Below are positions 10,601 to 22,630 of a DNA stretch of 64,000 nt, one piece after another. A model generated the notes under the pieces. It worked only from the letters and a program-made list of their open reading frames with translations, was not told the origin of the DNA and ran no database searches. Origin of the DNA: Erythrocercus mccallii (taxonomy: Eukaryota; Chordata; Aves; Passeriformes; Dicruridae); contig VZRG01000165.1 of the NCBI GenBank assembly GCA_013397435.1, positions 745,922 through 809,921 on the forward strand, written 5' to 3'. The first letter of the stretch is position 1. The number at the start of each line of letters is the position of its first letter. The translations under genes and the position numbers were made by a program.

Positions 10601-13140
10601 CATGCCCAGACACTGAATTTTATTCCAAGCCATTTTCACTCAATATCATTTTACAAACTGCTTTCTGAGTAAACTTTAAGATACTGACCTGTGAAAATAC
10701 AATAATGAAACTTCATTTTAAACAGGACCTTACTAAGACAATATCAGGAAGGTAATTTTTTCCCAGTGTCTAATTTCAGAAGTGGTAGAAGTCTTACCAT
10801 TTGAACTAGATGCAGTTTGGGCTGCAAATACTCAGTGTATCAGAAAAGCATGCCCATGTTGTCAGGCTGTGCATAATTACATTTGGCTCCTCATCAAAGA
10901 GAATCACTTAGCTCACACACAAACCACAGGGTTGGATAACAAAGCCACAGATTCATTATCAGCTATCAGCTACCAAGCTGATAGTACTGATCATGGTAAG
11001 GCAGATGCATGGTCTCCCTCCACCCAACAACAGATCTCTTCCGGCATGGGAAGAGCCAAATAAGAAGCAAGATAAGCTCCACTAACACTAAGTGCTTCTG
11101 GATCAGACTGCACTTATCAAGGAGATGAGAGCATAATTAAAATAGTTGAGTCCAGCTGCACCAACCCAAGTAGCTGCATCTGCAAATTAAGTGGGACCCA
11201 TTTTATATCATCAGTACTGTTTCTCATTGATTGAAAAGATCAGGTGCTAAAAGTGTTCCCTTTTATAAGGCAGAAGTAGGTTGTTTAATGTGAATTCAGG
11301 CTCAGTGAAGAGCAAGCCATTGATACAACTACAAATTTTTGTCTGATTTTTTTTCCTTCTTTCACATATACAAAAATCCTTTCCATTGAATATGTATACC
11401 TACTCAGAGCTGCACAATTTATTGCAGTGACTGCCTAGATAAATATGGATTAAATCAAACCACATTTTTATGATTTTCTTTGGCTTAAAAAAATCAGTTC
11501 TTCTAAATAACTTTTTTCTTCTAAGTTCCTGAAATTTCATTTCAATTATTTACATTTTAAAGAACTGAATGGGATATTAGCAACGTTATGTAAAGCAACT
11601 GTATTATACACTGATGCTGGTATTGGAATATCTTAGTTTTAGAAACAATGCAAGTCTCCTAAAGAGGTCAGTATTCATCATACATATTGCTAAAATTGAA
11701 TTCAGCACATTTGTATTGGCTCAATGAAACTCATAAGAAAGAAAAAGCATGTATCAAGAGTTCCAAAAACAAAGTTAGCATAACCTCCTGCAGGAAGGGC
11801 TGAAAAGCAAAAGAGACATGATCAGTACCTTTTCTGTTTTCTATTATTGCAAAAAAAAATGGTTCCAAAAATTTCAGTTTAGGTGTATTGTAGTTGACAT
11901 CCTCACCATGTTATCTGCTGCTTCTATTACTGAAAATTTCAGTCTTGGATACAGATAACATACCTTGTTTAGTAACATCTGCGTGCAGACTGCAAAGTAT
12001 TACGAGTTGGCTGGATTGCTAGAGCTCAGTTTGGGAATTTGGCCACAGGCTCATTCTTTCTATATGTCTGGCCACAAAGACAAAAGAATATTTTATTTTT
12101 CTAGGGGAACAACAGAAATGTCAGGGGCAAGAAGCAAACAGAAACAAAGAAGAATTATTATTTCAATTTATTTTAACACAGGAAAAACAATTTTAATTCT
12201 TCTAACTAAAAAAAATAGTCAAAATAGAAAAACACAGCAATAAATGCATGAGCATAGGGAAAGAACTCTACAGAGCACAAAGATCATGTCTGAAAAGGCA
12301 AACCTTAGCTTTTAGCTATGTTCACAGAACAAAAATAGCATGTTTGAGTATCACTGTCTAGTTGGACTCTACCCAGAAATGAGACTTTTAAGCACTTGAT
12401 CTGAGCAAGAAAGGAATGTCTCCTCTCTGGTACCTTCACAGAACGCAGCCAATGCTGCATCTGGGTGCCAGGAATGCAGCAGGCACCTGTGCTCCTGGGA
12501 AACAAGAAGGCTACTGCAGAGCAATGCATCTGCCCTGCTGATCCACACTGCATGGCTAAGTCTATTCCATGTTTAGGAGCCACAAGGCTTTTTTTTTCTG
12601 CCCAGCCACAAGAACAACTTGCACGGCTCAGTCTATTTCACATGTTCAGTTCCACTTCCAAAGGGCTGAATTGAGCAGAGAAGCAGCAAAATACCTAACA
12701 GAGATATGCCTTCATTTTGTGTATTTGTCACATTTTTTTCAAGTACAAGTCACTTACTAGTCTGTGAACATGATCTATTGTCTATCTAACTGTAGTTTCA
12801 TACAACTTTGACATCTGCATCTGGGAAATGTCCAACCCTTTTGACTGTGTTAGATACCAAACTTCTCACTACTTCTAAAAAGTCAAGATAGATTGACTTT
12901 CGAAGTATTTCTCTCCAAAAAGTTAAAAGTTGAACCACCACTCACTGTCCAAACTTCTTACCATGGTTCAGACAGCCAAATCTGCATATGTGTACACTGT
13001 TCACATGAACCAGTGAAAAACAAGACTACCAGCTGCTTTTATAGGTATCTATGTCTGCTTTTATTCCTTAAGCTGCTCAAGGTAATACATGAATTAAGAA
13101 ATGTGTTTACTTCTTTAAATGATTAAGCAAGAATTATGCA
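7681..13140. other. Intergenic region, one orphan ORF, no recognised gene
   Basis: About 5.5 kb of AT-rich sequence without repeats that I can name. The only open frame that drew attention is the Cys-rich one at 8207-8539 (see findings). I do not call it a gene, because it has no recognisable homologue, promoter or splice context. Confidence 0.5.
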
Positions 13141-13200
13141 ATCATAGAATCATTGAGGTTGGAAAAGTCCTCCAAGACGACTGAATCCAACCTTTGGCCA
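13141..13200 (-). mobile_element. CR1: CR1 3'-tail fragment
   Basis: Read in plus orientation this is 'atcatagaatcattgagg' followed by 'ttggaaaag..ctccaag'. That is the reverse complement of the extreme 3' end of a CR1 element. Only about 60 bp remain. It directly abuts a larger CR1 copy in the other orientation. Confidence 0.65.
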
Positions 13201-13214
13201 AATAACAAAAAGCA

Positions 13215-13828
13215 AAACGTGTCCTGGGCTGCATCCAAAGCAGTGTGGGCAGCAGGGGCAGGGAGGGGATTCTGCCCCTCTGCTCTGCCCTGGTGAGACC
13301 CCACCTGCAGGGTGGTGCAGGGCTGCATCCAGCTCTGCGGTCCCAGCACAGGAAGGACTTGGATCTGTTGGAGTGAGACCAGAGAGCCACCAGCATGATT
13401 AGAGGGATGGAGCACCGCTCCCATGAGGGAAGGTTGAGAAAATTAGGGTTGTTCAGGTTGCAGAAGAAAAGGCTTCGGGGTAACCTAACTGTGGCCTTCC
13501 AGTACCTGAAGGAAGCCTACAAGACAGCTGCTGGAGAGTGTTTACTAGAGCATATATGGATAGAACAAGAGGGGATGGCTTCAAACTGAAAGAGGGTGGG
13601 TTTAGATTAGATGTTAGGAAGAAATTCTTTACTCTGAGGGTGGTGAGGACTGGCAACACCTGCCCAGAGAAGTTGTGGATGCCCCATTCCTGGAAATGTT
13701 TAAGGCTAGGTTGGATAGGGCTTGGAAATACCTTCCAACTAGTGGAAGGTGTCGATGCCTGTGGTGGGGGGTGTTGGAACTAGATTATCTTTAAGTCCCT
13801 TCTAACCAAAATCATTCCATGATTATGC
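13215..13828 (+). mobile_element. CR1: CR1 LINE 3' region
   Basis: About 610 bp of the CR1 3' portion on the plus strand. Landmarks in order are 'gaccccacctgcagggtg', 'ctgcatccagctctg', 'ttccagtacctgaagg', 'ttagattagatgttagg', 'gaagaaattctttact', 'gttgtggatgcccc' and the terminal 'aactagattatctttaag' with a degenerate 3' tail. The copy is 5'-truncated and aged. The short open frames inside it (13395-13589 and 13538-13783) are part of the repeat and not genes. Confidence 0.9.
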
Positions 13829-16800
13829 CAAAATCAACATTTGGGTACCTGTCCTAGGGTGACTCCCTAAACCAAGACAGTACCAAAGGATTCTTATTTG
13901 TTTATGGGTAAGGGACTCATAATGATGAAGTCACCTAAACAATTATGGCTTATATAAAATGGCATATTTAAAAGAGGAATGAGGTTTCAAGAATAAGCTT
14001 ATCTAATCACTCTTTTCCTTCCATGAGATACTTTATATAAAAGCATTGTTGTACTGCATACGTACAAACGTCATCTCTTAGGCCTCTTTAGGTCAAAGAC
14101 AATCCCTTGAATTCCCTTTGCAACAACCAGGCAGCCTGGTCACATCCAAGTGCAGAGGTATGACCCCTTCTCACGGACATTAATTCAGTTTGAGCATAAC
14201 TGCTTACCTTGGCAGGTAAGAGCTGAAAGTCCCACTCATGGAAACAGAAGATATGCTGCGGATCTGCTCCCCAGGCTGAAGAGCGAGGAGCAGAATAGCA
14301 GGGTGAGAATCTGCAGGTGGATAGTCAAGAACTGCACCAGGCACACAAGCCACAAGATCATGTGTAGTCACTGAGAGAGATCACAAGAAACGTTTGAATC
14401 TGGGGAGTGCAAGAGGTAGAAATATTGATGAGGGGGAAAGATGGCTGAGCAGATGGGCTGGTCACATAGAAAAAAGAAAATTAAATCAGACTAAGCAGAA
14501 CATATCCTTTTCACCTCAAGAGCGACAGGGAAAGTCAGCCAGGCTTAGTCACTTCCTTTTTTAACCAGAATTTCTGAACTAATAAATCATGCCTGAAGAT
14601 TAAATACAAATCTGCTTTCAAGAGTGTTTGTACTACTACCCCAAATGTTTTTAATTACGACACCTCACCTGTCATTCATGGTGGATATTTAAATAGTGTT
14701 TTCTGTATGAAAATGCTGATTTTTAGCATGCATATTAGTATACAGGCATTGTAATGGTGGGCCTGAAATCCTACTGGTCTGCATGCCTTAAAAACCCAAA
14801 GGAAAAACACAGAAGTCTTGTATCCAACAATCTACACTTTAGGTATAGCAATAATCACCAGTCAAATTTAAAATGATGGGCTTAAAAGTAGAAGATGGAA
14901 ACACAGGTAATTTAATTGTTGTCCTGCTTTGAGTGGTACCATGGCAAAGAAAAAATCTTTTAAGAAGGATCTGACAGTGAATTTAAAAATTGAGATGCCC
15001 AGCAATCCCCTACGGAGAGGGAGAACACAGAAGGAGCTAGCAGGTGCGTCCTTGCAGCATGCACAACGCAGGCTGGCATCATGGACTTTGATATGGGAAC
15101 TCACTTCAACACTCAATGAGAAACTAATAGTGGGGATGGGATAGTGTCCATTACTTTGTAGAAGAGTACACATATCACAACAATTCTTTTCAATGGAGAG
15201 ATGAAAATCAGCAATACACATCAAGTGGTCAAAGCAGTGACATTGTCAAAGCAGAAAGAGAGAAAAATTACCTTAGCAGTTTTACTTTGGACAGGTTTCA
15301 CATACTGAAGCCACTACAAGGCCAAAGATTACTTCAGGTGAGGAGGTAATGGATAAATTTCATATATAGGGGTGAAAAAAAGAAATGTGTATCTTCAGTG
15401 CAGGACTTAAGATTTAACCAGAATATTAGCTTGTGGAAATATCAAAGACGGTGCCCCAGATTATGGGGCTCAAGGATTGGAAACATAGAGGTTTTACTGC
15501 CAGTGACTAACGAGAGAAAGGAAAAGACCTTTGAGAAAAAGGTTATGACTCACCAAGTAGCTCAAGAGGTCAGCCCAAGATTACAGTCTGGACTGAAAGA
15601 GATACGTTTGGACTGAAGGAGATTTTTGGGATGCAGCAACAAGGAGGCAGGAGTAGGATTTGCATTCACAGAACAAAAGAGAAAAACCATAGAGTTCTCA
15701 AAAGCTCCCTTACACTTAGAAATTATTTTTCCTTGCAAAAACTAAGTTTGAGTCTTTATTTTTAAAGGTAATTGTGTTTTCATTGGCCTGGAGGAGATTC
15801 TCCCTCTCACAGAATTAAGCCTGACAGAATTGACTTTGTGCTGCATATTCCACCCAGTTTGCTCCCACTGAGAGTTGTGGTGAAGTCTGTGACATCACGC
15901 AGTAGTCCCGTTTCACTGATGCAAATTTGAGGGGAGACAGCCAGCTCCACCAGCTACAGGCAAACAGAAGCAGTACCACAGCCCATGGTTGAAAGGAGCA
16001 TGATTCTGTTGATTCTGAGATCCAGCTGCTCACACCTTGGGTTTCCTCATAAAGCTTGATGGCATCCAATGTGACAGACACTTGACAAAAACACTTAGAA
16101 CAGAAAAGCTGTGAGGTTACCAAATCCTGACATGATATATTACAAGGGAACGGGGTAATTAAAAAGGGAAAAACAACTGGATCTTCTCAAAGAGCTCATA
16201 ATATTCAGAGCCTGGAAAACAGACAAACTTCAGCTACCAAAAAGAAAATCTTTTCAAAGTATATACTGCCCTCCTGTGTACAACTCAGTATTAAATCCAA
16301 TAGCTGCAAGCTACTTCAAAAATTGAAAATAATGTGGTGCTGTGGTGTCCTAGACAATGTAGGAACAGTGGTAAAATCCTGGCACTAGGGGACAAATTGA
16401 AGTGACCGTTTAGACCAGGGCCATCATCAATGAGAAACTAACCACTGCCATGAGCCTTTATCCATCTTTTATGAAGATCATGCTGGATCCCTAGCACCAG
16501 AAGCCACAAGAGCTGCAGAACTCCTTCCCACATGCAAAAGACAAAGCACCCCCAAGCTGTCTCTGAACCCCACCACAATCACAGATTGTCCACAAATGAC
16601 TGACTGCTTTAACTAAAAGTAATTTCTTCCAATTAAAGCTTCTAAAAAACAATGTGAGTTTGGCAGACTTCTGCTTAAATACTTACCTGTGCAGAGATTT
16701 CTTTTTTTGATTATTCTTGATACCTTCTTCAACAGTTCTGTTCTTTTGGGGGAAAAAAAGGATTTTAACTGTACTAAAAGAAGTGCAATGTGAAAAATGA

Positions 16801-17308
16801 ACTGTTATTTCTGTTAAACAATGCTGTGCTGTGCAGAGATCCTACTGCACTAGTATACATCACCTCTCAGCATAATGGAAGTTTTACTCACTACTAAATA
16901 CTTCCCCTCTCCTTTTTATTTTAGCTTGCCCTTCTCAGCAAAGCAAGTCCTCAAGCAACTGTGGAGCAAAACTGAGAGCAAACTCACAGCCACAGTGAAA
17001 GGTACACACTCTGTTTCCCACTGCAAGGGGTATTTGCACTTAAATGCTCTAAACATTAAATTGCCAAAGTCTCTTAAGATCACAGTAAGACTAATTTGAA
17101 AAACATTTGTCTTCTAGGCATACCATGGCTTCCTAACACAATTAAAAAAAAATTTTTTTGAGGTAACTCAGTTATTATTTGCAAAAATCCAGCATAATCT
17201 TTATAGAAGCTAAATAAAAATGTCAGGAGCTAAATAGATGTGAGTAGCTAAATTCTCATAATGTTTACATTGCACACTGAAGAAGAGCATTATTGCTGAA
17301 ATAGATTC
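13829..17308. other. Intergenic region downstream of SLAIN1, nothing recognised
   Basis: AT-rich sequence with only short open frames. The longest, 14868-15224 on the minus strand and 15815-16123 on the minus strand, resemble no protein family I know and lack splice signals. I see no repeats beyond short A or T runs. Confidence 0.5.
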
Positions 17309-18315
17309 TTTATTTCCTGAAACATCCCAAAACAGCACTATACACAGTTGTAATCAAATATTAAGTCATATGCCATTATAAGAAAGCATTGATTAGTGCA
17401 ATTGGATTTTGTAAAAGATCTATCAAAAAGATTTATTCGCATTAAAACTCATTTTCCATAAGCAACTGTTAATAAAACATTACAATTTTATTCTTTGTAA
17501 TAAAGTACTGAAAATCAACAGTAGTTTTAGAGATCACTGTACCTTTGTAAGTGCAATGTGATTTATGCTGCCATTTTAAATACAAAACACTATGACGATA
17601 AATTAACAATTCAACAAATGGTGATAGACCAACAAAACCATGCTGACCCAGCTCGATGGTAATTTTCAGTGAATGCTACCTTTTTTTTTGTGCTTCTGCA
17701 ACATAAATATACTGCTTTGTATTGCCAATGGTAAGATTTTGTAAGATGTGTTCCTAGAGCTAAAAAAGTACATTACCCCAAAAATATTATTTATGGCACA
17801 GAAAAAGTTAAATTATCTCTCTGTAGTTTAAGGTTCAGGCAAGTTTAAATGAACTTAAGTATACAAAATAAAATTACTGAAAACACTAGAAAAAATTCAA
17901 GCACATACATATGTACCCCAAAATTCAAAATAAAATGCGTGATGCCTTTACACTGAATAAATTATCTCAGAACTTCAGTACCGCAAAGCTGCCCAAAAGC
18001 AAAATCTCCTAGTTCTTTCCAAGGAAATATTCTTGTATTTTGCACACATATAGTACTTTCTTCAGTTCCAAATGCCAACACTGCCATTGTTAGTCTGATA
18101 ACAATGCAGTTGTTCAGCTAACTGATTAAGTGCAATATTTAGTGTTTGATAAGATGTTCATTTTTAAAAAACGACATGGCATTGTAGATGGTTACAGATT
18201 AAGATCCTGGGGAAAATAATACTCTGTGACCTTCCTTTTCCAAATCAATAGTACCCAGCCAGCTGGGTAATGAAATCCACATTATGTGTTTTCCAGTGTT
18301 GAGGGGCATCCTTCA
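17309..18315 (-). other. SLAIN1: Probable SLAIN1 3' UTR
   Basis: The ~1 kb after the SLAIN1 stop is very AT-rich and has no coding potential. It ends in a cluster of three minus-strand AATAAA signals, at 17492-17487, 17437-17432 and 17314-17309. A UTR of 0.8-1 kb ending at one of these is plausible. The true cleavage site cannot be told from sequence alone, and longer or shorter ends are possible. Confidence 0.45.
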
Positions 18316-18391
18316 TCAATAGCAGCCGTCTCTCCAGTTCCCATCCCGTATCGTGCTCAGTGACGACAGTGGCTTTGGAGGCTGAAGAAAA
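18316..18391 (-). CDS. SLAIN1: SLAIN1 terminal coding exon
   Basis: This last coding exon encodes FLQPPKPLSSLSTIRDGNWR then DGCY and a TGA stop at 18318-18316. It is nearly identical to the C-terminus of vertebrate SLAIN1, and GNWRDGCY is diagnostic of SLAIN1 as opposed to SLAIN2, which ends DSWKDGCY. The acceptor is TTAATACAG, and the first base T completes a Ser codon begun as AG at the end of the previous exon (phase 2 intron). SLAIN1 promotes microtubule growth at plus ends, working with EB proteins, CLIPs and ch-TOG. A longer minus-strand open frame here (18442-18245) is a shadow in another frame. A 13-base poly-C tract (poly-G on plus) sits about 20 bp upstream of the acceptor. Confidence 0.95.
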
Positions 18392-21300
18392 CTGTATTAA
18401 CAAAATGACGGGGGGGGGGGGGAAAAGGGAAAATGAGGTCATATTCCCTCTGAAAGATCAAGGTAAAATACATCATTTACTTCAGCAGTGACAATGGCTT
18501 TGGGGCTTGCTTAGAGACATCCCTCTGGTATATTTGTGGCTACATATTAATGCACATATAAAGATCTGTGGTGAAATTAAGGCCACTTCCAATGAGAAGA
18601 GCATGAAAGATTTATAAAAAGGAATTGAGTGAATAACTGTAATCATGAATGAGATGCTTCTAAATGGCAAGATTTGGTTTTTCAGGGCTAAAGACAGTAA
18701 AAACATATTTTTGTCACTATGGGCAGCACACATCTAATGGGAAACGCTTTCCAAAAGCTATTGTATTCAGCATGCTCATGAAAAAACAGCAGTTTATAAA
18801 AATACTGTGCAAGCTGTAAAGAATTTTATCAGCTGAAGAACAGCACCAAGTTCTGCTCCAGACCCTCTTTTATCTGTGACAATGTTTCCAGAGCCACCTG
18901 TTCCAGCACCACAACTCCTGATGAGAACTCACCATCCCCTGGGTCCCCACCCTCACACCTGAGCTGCATCTCTCACTCCTCAACAAGGACTTCTAAAACA
19001 CTTCCTTGACACTCTTCCAAACCCTCCAGGTACTACTGAGGCAACTATTTCAAGTAAAACTGAAAAAAGGAAAAACAACCATACAACCATAATTTTGTCA
19101 CACCCCAATTTGCTGAAAAAAATGTGTTCCAATTTTGTAAAAACATTCATGTAAAACTTTCATATAAAAGCAGACATCAAGTCTTGTTTTCACACTACTC
19201 TGCTTTTGTTATGTTACTGATGCCTCCTCTCCCTTCCAAATGCTTGCTGCTGTAAAAAGGCAGAGGTATCTTGTAAAGCAGGCAGTTGGTAAGTCAGTCA
19301 TCAGAGCAGCTTCAGCTCTCTGCTACAGCTGCGTTTTTAGTAGCAAAAACATTGCGCTTAAGTAAAAACAGCTGGTTAAAGATTCAGCCGAGCTGCTTTT
19401 GTGCAGCTCCACTTCGGTGCAGCATAATTTATCTTTGATATTAATCCAGTTACTTGGGACCAAGAACATACTCTGCCTCTGCTGTTTTCTGCAACTGCTG
19501 CTTTCATTTCCAGAGAAAAGAACGTATGTTTAATAATCTTAAAAAAAAAAAACAAACAACCCAAACCAGAGAGGGCAAACAAACAAACAAAAAAGAATAA
19601 TTAGCTAACTTGAAAATAATTGTAATACTGCTGTATTCTTAGTGTATCCAGAGGTGAATCTATGCTACAGGGCATGAAGAAAAACATGCCAGAAATGAAA
19701 ACCATTTCAAAAAAGCACAACTGCCAGTGTGACATCATGTTGTTTGAGATAATAGGGTCTTGGAGGGGCTGTAGTGCACTTCTACTTTTCCATCACCAGC
19801 TGGATAGCAGCGACTAGCTCCAGTACAAAGCAGCAGGAAGAAGCAAGCCCTGGCTCCACAGCTATGCTTACATTCATGTTTGGTATCTGGCATGATCCAG
19901 ACCCTGAGCTGCTGATTGACTTTCCGGCTTTAGCAGGAACCTGTCTCATCACTGTGGCCTTGTCTGGAAACTGGGAATATGTTGGCTGACCCTGATCACC
20001 ATCAATGCTGCTCTATGCTGGGCACTGCAAGGCAGCCCAGCTGTCCCTGCTCGCCCTGCCCTAAGGGCAGCTGACCCCACTGTCTTTCACACTGCATAGG
20101 GTTAAAACACAGAGAACTGGAAGGTGGGGTCTGCAAGGAGCCCTGAGACTGGAGTCGGAAAGGGCTGAGGGTTGTGTGGATCCTTTTTGCTCAACAGGAG
20201 CAAAAAAAAAAAAGGGTGCTGTCTGACTTCTAAGGTAAGAGGAGATGGACTACACCATCAGAATTTCATTACACTGCTTGAATCTCTGATGTTAAGGAGA
20301 AAACCAGTTAATATTTAGCCAAGTTATTTACCTCGGCTATTATAATTTTATATTACAAATTATTAAAAGCAGTCCTTCATCCAGTGTTTTATTCTATGCA
20401 GTAAATACTGACGTTCCCTAATGCAACCCCAATATAATGTGTTTAAGAACCCATTTTAAGTATCTAAAATACCAGTAACTTGGCTACTTAACAGTCTGGC
20501 CAAAGGTAGGAAGACAGATTTTCTCTAAGTGTGCACTTCTCCCTGAACATCTGATTTATTTAAAAAAACAAAAGACCTGTTCTATTTTTAATCAAGTCAT
20601 GACTATAAACACTATTTAATTTTGAAAGAAGCTAGACTCTTAAACTGATAATCAGAAATACCATTTGTTAGAAAATAGCAGAGTGAAAAAAAATGGCAAC
20701 TGAACTCCTTCCAAGAAAAGTCTGTATGGACTGAATTTTTGAATTGAATTTTTCCAAATGAATCAATAAAATTTAAAGAGGATGTTAAAGAACTGTAGGC
20801 TGAGCTCCAGTCTACCTGTGCTTTTTGAGTCCTATGAACTCTGCATTCCCACAGAGCAAAAACCATCCATCTTCAATGATCTCTGGTTTGACTCTATGGC
20901 AACACAGGATGCTGCTAAGGCACATTTGAAGAAAAGGAGACAGGAGCACAGACTTCCTGGACTATAAATAGCTTGGTTACTGAATCAGTGTCTAATAAAA
21001 ACAGTATTGAGAGTACAGTGTCTCACTCTCCCACTGAAACCTCTTAATTCTGTTTTTCTTTAATATTGTCTGTTGTATGAGAAGTTACAAAATAACAAGG
21101 GACTGGTCTTCATGACCCAGAAAGGCTTCCTCACATGTTGCTATGAAACATTTAAGAGCTCTGCAGAAGAACATGAAGTAGAGGAAAGGAAAAGAAAAAA
21201 GGAAAGAAAACCCTCAACTATAAAGAAGTCTAACTGAAAGAGTTTCCAGCTGAGAGCAAAGAAGGTTATAATAGAAATCTCATGGTACGGTCTTCATGAA

Positions 21301-22338
21301 AGAAGGAACCTGACGGCTCTTTATCAAAGTTTCACCGCAGCCGGTCAAAATCTGTTGTCAGTCACGTCAGTGTAATCCCCAAGTAACTCAGACAAAGAGA
21401 GAATGTGAACAATTGAACTTATACTGGATGTAGCCAGTAGGTAGTGAAAAGTACAAAAATGATGAGAGCTAAACAGTAACAGTTCATCCAACAAAAAGTG
21501 AGGTGGTCACACAGCAGGCCCTCACAAGAGGACGGATGTGTGCAATGCGAAGAAATAGTTGGAGGAGTAAACACAAGTTGAGAGAAGTTTTTCCTTGAGA
21601 AGACTTAATTCCTACTAATTACAGAACATGCAGCTAGGAGTTTAACTCCCAGCTATGATAAGGTAATTAAAACACAATCTCTTTCATCAAGCCTATTTGA
21701 TTGCTTGACCTAAAAATAATTAACTTGAAGATGAATTTCTTTCTTCTTTTTTTTGCATGCAAAATTTGCATTTGCTTAACAGTACAGTTTATTGTAACTA
21801 TGTGATATGTCAGGATTCCCTGTGTGCCTATTGTCTCCCAGGTGGAACTGAAAAGATGCTGGTTGAACCCAAGACACTACTATCCAGGATATTTCCTTCT
21901 TCACAATGCCGTAATGGTACAACTTGAATTTTTACACACTACTGCCATTTACAACAACAGGGATGCAGTTCTTTCTATGTGAGCACTCTAAGATTAGCTC
22001 ATGCTGTGACACTGAAATAGCAGTAGGCAAAAGTCTGGGAGGAGGTAAGTCACATCAGTTAATGATATGAGGTTTGTATTTGTTTGGATTTCTTACTGAC
22101 AGGTAGCAATCCATTCCTGTTTACATGTGATTACACACTTCTCATTATCAGAGTTTACTAAGGGCTGCCAGCATGCATTGTCCATCACTATTTCTGGCAG
22201 GCAATCTTCACCCATTCAGTGACTCAGCACTGGGAGACAGAAGCTTATGTTTTATACTTCCATATTCAGGAGATAAAAAAATTCTACAATTTAAGCCTAA
22301 GCCACCCACACAGAGACGGAGGCCTGTTTAACTCTCAC
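18392..22338 (-). other. SLAIN1: SLAIN1 last intron (3947 bp)
   Basis: A GT-AG intron in phase 2, with donor GTGAGA at its 5' end and acceptor TTAATACAG at its 3' end. It holds short A-rich runs near 19.54 kb and no repeats that I can name. Open frames here, such as 19774-19989, are not supported as exons. Confidence 0.85.
18410..18422. repeat. Poly-G13 homopolymer (poly-C on the SLAIN1 strand)
   Basis: Thirteen consecutive G on the plus strand, read as C in the SLAIN1 pre-mRNA. It lies about 17 bases upstream of the terminal-exon acceptor, so it occupies the polypyrimidine-tract position. Homopolymers of this length are mutable and also hard to sequence, so the exact length is uncertain. 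Confidence 0.8.
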
Positions 22339-22630
22339 CTTCGAACTGGCTGTGCAATTTTACTTCTGGGAATGCCACTCCCGTTGACGGCCAGCGATGG
22401 TCTCGGAAGAGCACTGCGCCCTACAACACCTTGACCAGCAGTCTTGTTCGGCATTGGGATCCCAGTGTTGGAATAAAGCTGCGAGCTGCTGGACACTGGA
22501 ATACTGCTACTGTTACTACTCCCTTGTACGGTTGGGCTTACATAGGCAGTAGCTTTGAGAGGCTGTCTGACAGGCGCTGGAAAATGTCCCACACTGTGAA
22601 CTCGGTGCTGAAGCTGTCCTGGTGATGGAA
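22339..22630 (-). CDS. SLAIN1: SLAIN1 penultimate coding exon
   Basis: This 292-bp exon encodes the segment starting PSPGQLQHRVHSVGHFP and continuing through ATAYVSPTVQGSS and SALPRPSLAVNGSGIPRSK to IAQPVR. It matches the conserved SLAIN1 C-terminal region, which is basic and Ser/Pro-rich and binds microtubules and EB proteins. Acceptor CCTCACAG is followed by TT, which completes an Ile codon begun in the upstream exon. The donor is AAG|GTGAGA, leaving AG for the next Ser codon. The exon is not a multiple of three (phase 1 in, phase 2 out). It contains an SxIP-type sequence, SGIPRSK, and part of another, SCIP, across its 5' junction. Such motifs are the known EB1-docking signal. Flanking introns are 1932 and 3947 bp. 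Confidence 0.95.

Noticed and set aside
13134..13424. Overlapping minus-strand open frames of 84 and 96 codons
   Set aside because: They lie antisense to a CR1 3' region and are by-products of its GC-rich composition.
18245..18442. 65-codon minus-strand open frame over the last SLAIN1 exon
   Set aside because: It reads the terminal exon in the wrong frame. The frame giving GNWRDGCY and a stop at 18316 matches SLAIN1 and the splice phase.
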